A DNA stretch of 64,000 nucleotides from Candidatus Kouleothrix ribensis (GTDB taxonomy: Bacteria; Chloroflexota; Chloroflexia; Chloroflexales; Roseiflexaceae): contig JADKGW010000002.1 in the NCBI GenBank assembly GCA_016722075.1, positions 372,001 through 436,000 of the forward strand. The letters run 5' to 3'. The notes below the pieces were generated by a model. That model saw nothing but the letters and a program-made list of their open reading frames with translations. It did no database searches and was not told the DNA's origin. The position numbers were made by a program, and so were the translations under genes. Within the stretch, counting starts at the first letter, position 1, and each line of letters starts with the position of its first letter. Positions 59,219-64,000 of this stretch are shown one piece after another.

Positions 59219-61024
59219 ATGGTTGAAGGCTATAAGATTCCCCGCCGTGATCAGGTTCCGGCTGAGTATACCTGGGATCTGGGGGTTGTGTATGCCGATG
59301 TGGCGGCCTGGGATCAGGATGTGGCGCAGATCGAGGCGATGCTGCCCGAGCTGGCTGCGCTACAGGGCGCGCTCGGCCAGAGCGCCGGCCAGCTGCTGCG
59401 CGCGCTGACGCTGCGCGACGAGATCACCAAGCTACTCTACCAGCTGTACACCTACGCTAGCAACCTCAAGAACTCCGACAGCACCGAGCCGACTGCGCAG
59501 GCCCTCGACGAGCGCGCCGGTTCGCTGCTGGCGCGCATCGGCGCGGCGCTGGCATTCGTCGAGCCCGAGATCCTGGCCATCCCACCGGCGACGATCACCG
59601 GCTGGCTCGGCAGCGAGCCGGCGCTGGCGGTGTACGACTACGAGCTGCACGAGCTGGCACGCCAGCGCGCACACATTCGCTCGGCCGAGGTCGAGAATAT
59701 CCTGGCCCAGTTTAGCGATGTCACGCGCGCGCCGAGCGAGATCTTCGAGATTCTGACCAATGCCGACCTAAAGTTCGCCGAGATCGACGACGAGCACGGC
59801 CAGAAGATCCAGCTCTCGCACGCACGCTACGGCCGCCTGCTGGAAAGTAAGGATCGCCGGGTGCGCCGTGACGCGTTCAAACAGTACTATAGCGGCTACC
59901 AGGGCATCCTCAATACGCTCGGCACCACGCTGGCGGCCGAGGTGCGCAGCCATGTGGTCAATGCGCGGGTGCGCGGCTACGACTCAGCCCTGGCCGCCGC
60001 ACTCGAGCCGCGCGACATCCCGCTCGATGTGTATATCAACCTGGTCAAGACGATCAACGCCAACTTGCCCAGGCTGCACCGCTATATGGAGCTGCGCCGG
60101 CGGATCATGGGGCTCGACGATCTGCGGATCTACGATACGTACGCGCCACTGGTGCCGCAGGCCGATGTGGCTGTGCCGTATGCCGAGGCCAGCCGGCTGG
60201 TGCAGGCGGCCTTCAAGCCGCTCGGTGCCGATTATGCCGAGGCGCTGAGCCAGGCCTTCAGCAAGCGCTGGATCGATGTGTACGAGAATGTCGGCAAGCG
60301 CAGCGGCGCCTACAGCAGCGGCTCATACTCGACACCGCCATTCATCCTGCTGAACTACCAGGATCGCCTGCGCGATATGTTCACCCTGGCGCACGAGCTG
60401 GGCCACTCGATGCACTCGTACTTCACACGCCGCACCCAGCCGTTCGTATACGGCAGCTATACGATCTTCGTGGCCGAGGTGGCCTCGACCTTGAATGAGG
60501 CCCTGCTGACCGACTACCTGTTGAAGACGCGCGACGACCCCATGCTGCGCAAGCAGCTGATCGTGCAGCAGCTCGACGACATCCGCGCGACGATCTTCCG
60601 CCAGACGATGTTCGCCGAATTCGAGCTCGACATCCACCAGCGCACCGAGGCCGGCGAGCCGCTCACGCCCGACGCGTTCAACAAGAGCTACTACGAGCTG
60701 GTGCAGCGCTACCAGGGCCCGCCGGTGACGCTCGACGACGAGATCGCATTCGAGTGGTCGCGCATCCCGCACTTCTACTACAACTTCTATGTCTTCCAGT
60801 ACGCCACCGGTCTCTCGGCCGCGCTGGCGCTCAGTCGCCAGATCATCGACGAGGGCCAGCCGGCGGTCGATCGCTACCTGCGCTTCCTGGGCAGCGGCTG
60901 CTCGCGCTCGTCGATCGATATGCTGCGCGACGCCGGGGTCGATATGACTACGCCGGCGCCGATCCAGGCCGCGATGGACACGTTTGACCGGCTGGTCGGC
61001 GAGCTCGAGGCGCTGAGCGTGTAG
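59219..61024 (+). CDS. pepF: Oligoendopeptidase F (M3 family)
   Basis: A 601-residue zinc metallopeptidase of the M3B family that cuts peptides of about 7-17 residues in the cytoplasm. The zinc site HELGH starts at residue 392 (AHELGHSMHSYF), with the third ligand Glu in FVAEVASTLNEALL about 25 residues on. The N-terminal helical domain (IPRRDQVPAEYTWDL...VYADVAAWDQDV) and the C-terminal HFYYNFYVFQYATGLSAALALS and SIDMLRDAGVDM are family hallmarks. GGGAGGTT precedes ATG 59219. A TACAAT at 59132-59137 may be part of its promoter. Confidence 0.95.
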   Translation: MVEGYKIPRRDQVPAEYTWDLGVVYADVAAWDQDVAQIEAMLPELAALQGALGQSAGQLLRALTLRDEITKLLYQLYTYASNLKNSDSTEPTAQALDERAGSLLARIGAALAFVEPEILAIPPATITGWLGSEPALAVYDYELHELARQRAHIRSAEVENILAQFSDVTRAPSEIFEILTNADLKFAEIDDEHGQKIQLSHARYGRLLESKDRRVRRDAFKQYYSGYQGILNTLGTTLAAEVRSHVVNARVRGYDSALAAALEPRDIPLDVYINLVKTINANLPRLHRYMELRRRIMGLDDLRIYDTYAPLVPQADVAVPYAEASRLVQAAFKPLGADYAEALSQAFSKRWIDVYENVGKRSGAYSSGSYSTPPFILLNYQDRLRDMFTLAHELGHSMHSYFTRRTQPFVYGSYTIFVAEVASTLNEALLTDYLLKTRDDPMLRKQLIVQQLDDIRATIFRQTMFAEFELDIHQRTEAGEPLTPDAFNKSYYELVQRYQGPPVTLDDEIAFEWSRIPHFYYNFYVFQYATGLSAALALSRQIIDEGQPAVDRYLRFLGSGCSRSSIDMLRDAGVDMTTPAPIQAAMDTFDRLVGELEALSV

Positions 61025-61103
61025 CAGAGCTTGGGCTACTCTTCGCCTTTCCGTTATAGGTTTTTGTGCTCGCCCAGCGCAACAGCGGCACTTCTCGATT
61101 AAC

Positions 61104-61142
61104 GTGCTCCGATGTTGGCGCTCCGCGCCAACATCGGAGCAC
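61104..61142. repeat. 39-base hairpin with 17-bp stem and CTCCG loop
   Basis: GTGCTCCGATGTTGGCG (61104-61120) pairs perfectly with 61126-61142 around CTCCG. It lies about 80 bases after pepF without a T-tract and has the same layout as the hairpin at 45049-45087. Confidence 0.8.
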
Positions 61143-61226
61143 AGAAGAAAGTCGAGCACCATGCTGCCGCAGGCGAACGAGCGCGCAACGCGGGCCACCG
61201 CCTAACCCCAAATAGTGGAGCAATCG

Positions 61227-61526
61227 ATGGCACGCAATCTGCTGGCCCTGGCCAGCCTGTTGCTTGTGGGCCTGCTGCTGGCCTGCGTGATCATGTCGGC
61301 GGCGCTACGCGCCGGCATGATCACGCCGGTGATCGGCCGGGTCACGCTCGGCGGCTACATGCTCGACACCACGATCGAGAACCGCGTCTGCCTGCAGCGC
61401 GTGCTGCAGCAACCCTGCCGACCACCGGTGTACCTGCTGCGCTTGAGCGTCGACGCAGCGACTGGCACGCGCTACTACCACCTGGCCAGCCTGCCGATCA
61501 GCGCGCGCTACGCATTCTACCCCTGA
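61227..61526 (+). CDS. Small membrane-anchored hypothetical protein
   Basis: A 99-residue protein with one N-terminal hydrophobic segment (LLALASLLLVGLLLACVIMSAAL) that could be a signal anchor or a lipoprotein signal (LLAC). The remainder contains GRVTLGGYMLDTTIENRVCLQRVLQQPC with two cysteines and ends in HLASLPISARYAFYP. GTGGAG 6 bases upstream favours ATG 61227 over the in-frame GTG 61215. I do not recognise the family. Confidence 0.5.
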   Translation: MARNLLALASLLLVGLLLACVIMSAALRAGMITPVIGRVTLGGYMLDTTIENRVCLQRVLQQPCRPPVYLLRLSVDAATGTRYYHLASLPISARYAFYP

Positions 61527-61560
61527 CGCCAACTCCCGATCGCTTCATTGCAAACTGGTG

Positions 61561-62538
61561 CTAAAACACCGGCTGCCCGGCGATCAGCTTCTCGATCGCC
61601 GGCCCAAGCTCCTCTTTCGTCAGCCCGCCCTCATAGCGCGCCGCGATCGTGCCCTGCGCGTCGATCAGGAACAGCCATGGCTCCGACTGCAGCTTCCACG
61701 CGACCATGGCGTCGGCCAGGCCGGCCGCAGCCTGCTCGGGCGTCAGCGCGCGGTTCTCCTGGCTGGCCTGCGCGGCCGCCTGCTCCTGCGCCTGAACCGA
61801 CTGATCGAAGGGGTATTTGTACACCTCGACGTGGATGAAGTTGACTTTGCTGCCATAGATCTTCTGCAGGCCCTGCAGCACCTCCAGGCTCGGCCCACAG
61901 GTGGCCGTGCGGCAGAACGCCGGCGTGGCGAACAGCAGCGCGGTCGGTTTGCCGTTCTTCAGGGCCTGATCGAGGCTAATCTGATACATCGCCGGGTCGG
62001 CATTCGGCCCCGACGAGAGCTGTGCGATGCTGGGCACATCGGCGGTGGTGAGCGTCCTGGCCACGATCGCCGGCTGGCCTATGCTCGGCACCTCCGAGCT
62101 GGGCTTGACCTCGAGCCGCTGCTTGCTGACGATCGGCTGAGCCTGGCCGGGCAGCTGCACCTGGATCTCGATACCCCAGTTGCCCGGCTTGTCGAAGGTT
62201 GGGTAGGCCACATAGAACGCCGCCGGCAGGCCCTGCCCGTAGTAGATCGCGTCGGACTCGAACTTGACCTGGGTGCCGGCCTCGTCGAGGTTGAAGAAGC
62301 GCAGGTGGACTTTGGCGGCCGGGTCGTTCAGCGGGGTGTTGTTGCTCACCAGGCCGATCGCGATCCGGTTCTTGCCGGCGACTGCCTCGGAGAAGGCGTA
62401 CACCGGCGCGATCGTGCTGGGCGCGGGCAGCCCGGTCGCCGGCAGTGTGCCACCAGCCGCAGGTGGCGCGGCCGGCTGGCCGCAGCCCACCAGCAGCGCC
62501 ACCAGCGCGGCCAGCGCGAGAAGGGTTCGATTGTGCAT
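61561..62538 (-). CDS. Thioredoxin-like lipoprotein
   Basis: A 325-residue exported protein. Residues 1-19 form a lipoprotein signal (TLLALAALVALLVGC, lipobox Cys19). Residues about 25-150 are a beta-sandwich-like domain (IAIGLVSNNTPLNDPAAKVHLRFFNLDEAG). The C-terminal part is thioredoxin-like: KPTALLFATPAFCRTATCGPSLEVLQGL carries a CxxxxC in place of CxxC, followed by VNFIHVEVY and EPWLFLIDAQGTIAARYEGGLTKEEL. A role in extracytoplasmic redox or sensing is likely, but the altered active site makes oxidoreductase activity uncertain. ATG 62559 is an alternative start. Confidence 0.75.
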   Translation of the reverse strand: MHNRTLLALAALVALLVGCGQPAAPPAAGGTLPATGLPAPSTIAPVYAFSEAVAGKNRIAIGLVSNNTPLNDPAAKVHLRFFNLDEAGTQVKFESDAIYYGQGLPAAFYVAYPTFDKPGNWGIEIQVQLPGQAQPIVSKQRLEVKPSSEVPSIGQPAIVARTLTTADVPSIAQLSSGPNADPAMYQISLDQALKNGKPTALLFATPAFCRTATCGPSLEVLQGLQKIYGSKVNFIHVEVYKYPFDQSVQAQEQAAAQASQENRALTPEQAAAGLADAMVAWKLQSEPWLFLIDAQGTIAARYEGGLTKEELGPAIEKLIAGQPVF

Positions 62539-62794
62539 ATACGCCAGGCCTTTCAGCATGATCATAGATTCAGTCGATAAACAATGCATGGCCCCCTCCC
62601 CGCGCGCGGAAAGGGGGCCTCGTGATACTGCCAGAGCGTACCGCAGCGGCAAATGAGCCAGCCAGCCGAGAACCAGTGGGTCGCGTGTGTTGCGCGTGGC
62701 CCTTCTGGCTACAGGGTGCAGGTTGCACGTTTGAACGTCGGTACCCTACACCCTGCAATCGCTCCGCATGGCGCTACGCCGATCAACTGGCCTG
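62539..62794. repeat. Spacer with CT-rich hairpin and dispersed element copy
   Basis: At 62589-62621 GGCCCCCTCCCCGCGCGCGG followed by AAAGGGGGCC forms a hairpin like those near 28750 and 45000. From about 62677 a copy of the dispersed element (GTGGGTCGCGTGTGTTGCGC; CTACAGGGTGCAGGTTGCAC) runs to about 62760. No gene is seen. Confidence 0.6.
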
Positions 62795-64000
62795 CTAGTC
62801 GGGCTGCAGCACCAGCTCCTCGCCGGCAACCCAGCCCTCGCGCCCGCCGACGGTGCGCACACGCCACCAGTTGCGGTCGTTGGCCGGTGTGGGGCCTTCG
62901 AGCAGCGTAAGCTGGGTGCCTACCGGCAGCTTGATCAGGATGCGCGCGCCCGTGCCGGCACCCGCACGCATGCGCAGCGACAGCCCGCCCTTACGTGTGA
63001 CCCACGCGTCGCAGTTGACGGCCAGGCTGGTGCAACCGGCGGCCTGGCCGGCGCCAAAGCTGACCCGGATCGGTTTGGCCGCCACGTCGGTGCTGCCGGC
63101 CACGCGCGTGCTGTACGCCGCAGTGCCGCCGCTCGGCGTAATCGGCAGGCTCCAGGTGCCATCGGCCCCAACCTTCACTGTGCCGATCACCTTGTCGCTA
63201 TCGAGGATCTCGATGTCGCTACCCGGCGCGCCGGTGCCGGTCATGGTGAACTCGCCCGTGCTAAGGCTGGCTCCATCGGCCGGGAAGCCGATCACCGGTG
63301 TGGCCCCGCCGGCCACCGGGGCAGCCGCGCCGCCAAAGGTCAAGGTGATCGGGCTGCTCGCGGCCAGCTCCTTCCCGGCAGCATCAACCGCGCGCGCGCT
63401 GACTGCGTGCTCGCCATCAGGCAGGCTGATCGGCAGGCTCCAGGTGCCATCGGGCCCAACCGTGACGGTGCCGGCTGGCTGGCCATCCACAATGATCTCG
63501 AGCTGCGCGCCAGGCGTGCCGGTGCCGCTGAGTGTAAACGGCGAGCTGGTGATCGGGCCGTCCGGCGCATTGATCGTCGGTGCGGCTATCGCCACGGCCG
63601 GCGCGCCGATGTTGATAATCTGCCCCGCAGATTCCGCCGCAATCGTGCCTTTGTCGTCGAGCGCCTGCGCCAGCACCTGGTGATCGCCAGGCGTATCGAG
63701 CGTGGCATCGAGCGACCACTTGCCGTCGGCGCCGGCCTTGGCCGTGCCGGCCGGCTTGCCGTCGATCATGACCTGCACGCTGCTGTTGGGCGTGGCGCTG
63801 CCGCTGAAGGTGACCTTGCCCGGCTGCAGCTGCGTGCCGGCTGCCGGCGCGCTCAGCGTCGGCGCGCTCAGCGCCACCGCCGGTGCCGCAACATTGAAGG
63901 TCAGCGGGCTGGCCGATGCAGCGACCGCCCCCTTGTCGTCGAGCGCCTGCGCCAGCACCTGGTGATCGCCAGGCGTATCGAGCGTGGCATCGAACGACCA
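62795..64000 (-). CDS. Ig-like repeat protein with C-terminal SH3b domain (5' end outside window)
   Basis: The frame is open to the window edge, so about 400 C-terminal residues are visible. At least four Ig-like repeats of about 93 residues follow one another, each with a G-x-G-x-PG/S.....V.IDG...G...V..DGTWSL pattern (for example TPNSSVQVMIDGKPAGTAKA then GADGKWSLDATLDTPGDHQV). The last domain (CDAWVTRKGGLSLRMRAGAGTGARILIKLPVGTQLTLLEG, ending GREGWVAGEELVL) is a bacterial SH3b. DNA of adjacent repeats is nearly identical (63659-63718 against 63939-63998, period 280), which suggests recent duplication. It is presumably a surface or secreted adhesive protein; any anchor would be upstream. Confidence 0.8.
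   Translation of the reverse strand, partial: WSFDATLDTPGDHQVLAQALDDKGAVAASASPLTFNVAAPAVALSAPTLSAPAAGTQLQPGKVTFSGSATPNSSVQVMIDGKPAGTAKAGADGKWSLDATLDTPGDHQVLAQALDDKGTIAAESAGQIINIGAPAVAIAAPTINAPDGPITSSPFTLSGTGTPGAQLEIIVDGQPAGTVTVGPDGTWSLPISLPDGEHAVSARAVDAAGKELAASSPITLTFGGAAAPVAGGATPVIGFPADGASLSTGEFTMTGTGAPGSDIEILDSDKVIGTVKVGADGTWSLPITPSGGTAAYSTRVAGSTDVAAKPIRVSFGAGQAAGCTSLAVNCDAWVTRKGGLSLRMRAGAGTGARILIKLPVGTQLTLLEGPTPANDRNWWRVRTVGGREGWVAGEELVLQPD

Noticed and set aside
1..64000. tRNA or rRNA genes
   Set aside because: I looked for T-loop GGTTC-A-ATC and acceptor patterns in the spacers and found none that form a cloverleaf; no rRNA-like sequence is seen.

Overview
This is a GC-rich chromosomal window, most likely from a filamentous member of the Chloroflexota (Chloroflexia, Roseiflexaceae/Kouleothrix-like). 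That placement is an inference. It rests on the base composition, a fused indolepyruvate:ferredoxin oxidoreductase, a membrane pyrophosphatase of K+-independent type, an F420-type luciferase-like oxidoreductase, a T-box-controlled proS, and intergenic spaces packed with short direct repeats. No rRNA, tRNA, CRISPR array or prophage was found.

Layout. 1-5737: end of an amino-acid-synthesis-family gene, a DinB-like remnant, an SDR epimerase, a 5-formyl-THF cyclo-ligase-like gene and a fused indolepyruvate oxidoreductase carrying an in-frame low-complexity insertion. 5738-7060: repeat arrays. 7073-12000: tyrosine recombinase, HipA-like kinase plus DUF3037 partner, PlsY, a GNAT enzyme and a histidine kinase. 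12031-14178: promoter, proline T-box leader and proS. 14238-19384: secreted DUF11 protein, TetR regulator and MFS exporter with a TetR-type operator.

19497-38202 is a branched-chain amino acid supercluster in one orientation: ilvD-ilvB-ilvN-ilvC-leuA-pheA-cimA-ilvE-(IS)-(four-helix protein)-leuC-leuD-(UPF0114)-leuB. It begins with what reads as a classical ribosome-mediated attenuator: a strong promoter, a 23-codon leader peptide in which 14 residues are Leu, Ile or Val, a G-tract able to form alternative pairings, and a terminator hairpin before ilvD. This is the most interesting signal in the window. CimA indicates isoleucine synthesis from pyruvate rather than threonine. Almost every spacer in this cluster holds a minisatellite, a hairpin or gene debris, including a triplicated leuA 3' end, a minisatellite between ilvN and ilvC, and a decayed copy of the four-helix-bundle gene that is present intact 7.6 kb downstream.

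38321-44577: orphan DUF2357 nuclease-like protein, a Gly-rich zinc-ribbon protein with clear promoter and terminator, membrane pyrophosphatase hppA and an LLM oxidoreductase. 45286-57207 (minus strand) looks like an oligosaccharide-uptake and phosphorolysis locus: GH65 phosphorylase, beta-phosphoglucomutase, two ABC permeases, a binding protein, a six-hairpin glycosidase and a LacI regulator with shared operator-like sites near the regulator and enzyme genes; no ABC ATPase gene is in the window. 57395-64000: cation/proton antiporter, PII-like small protein, oligoendopeptidase F, a small membrane protein, a thioredoxin-like lipoprotein and the C-terminal end of an Ig-repeat/SH3b protein running off the window.
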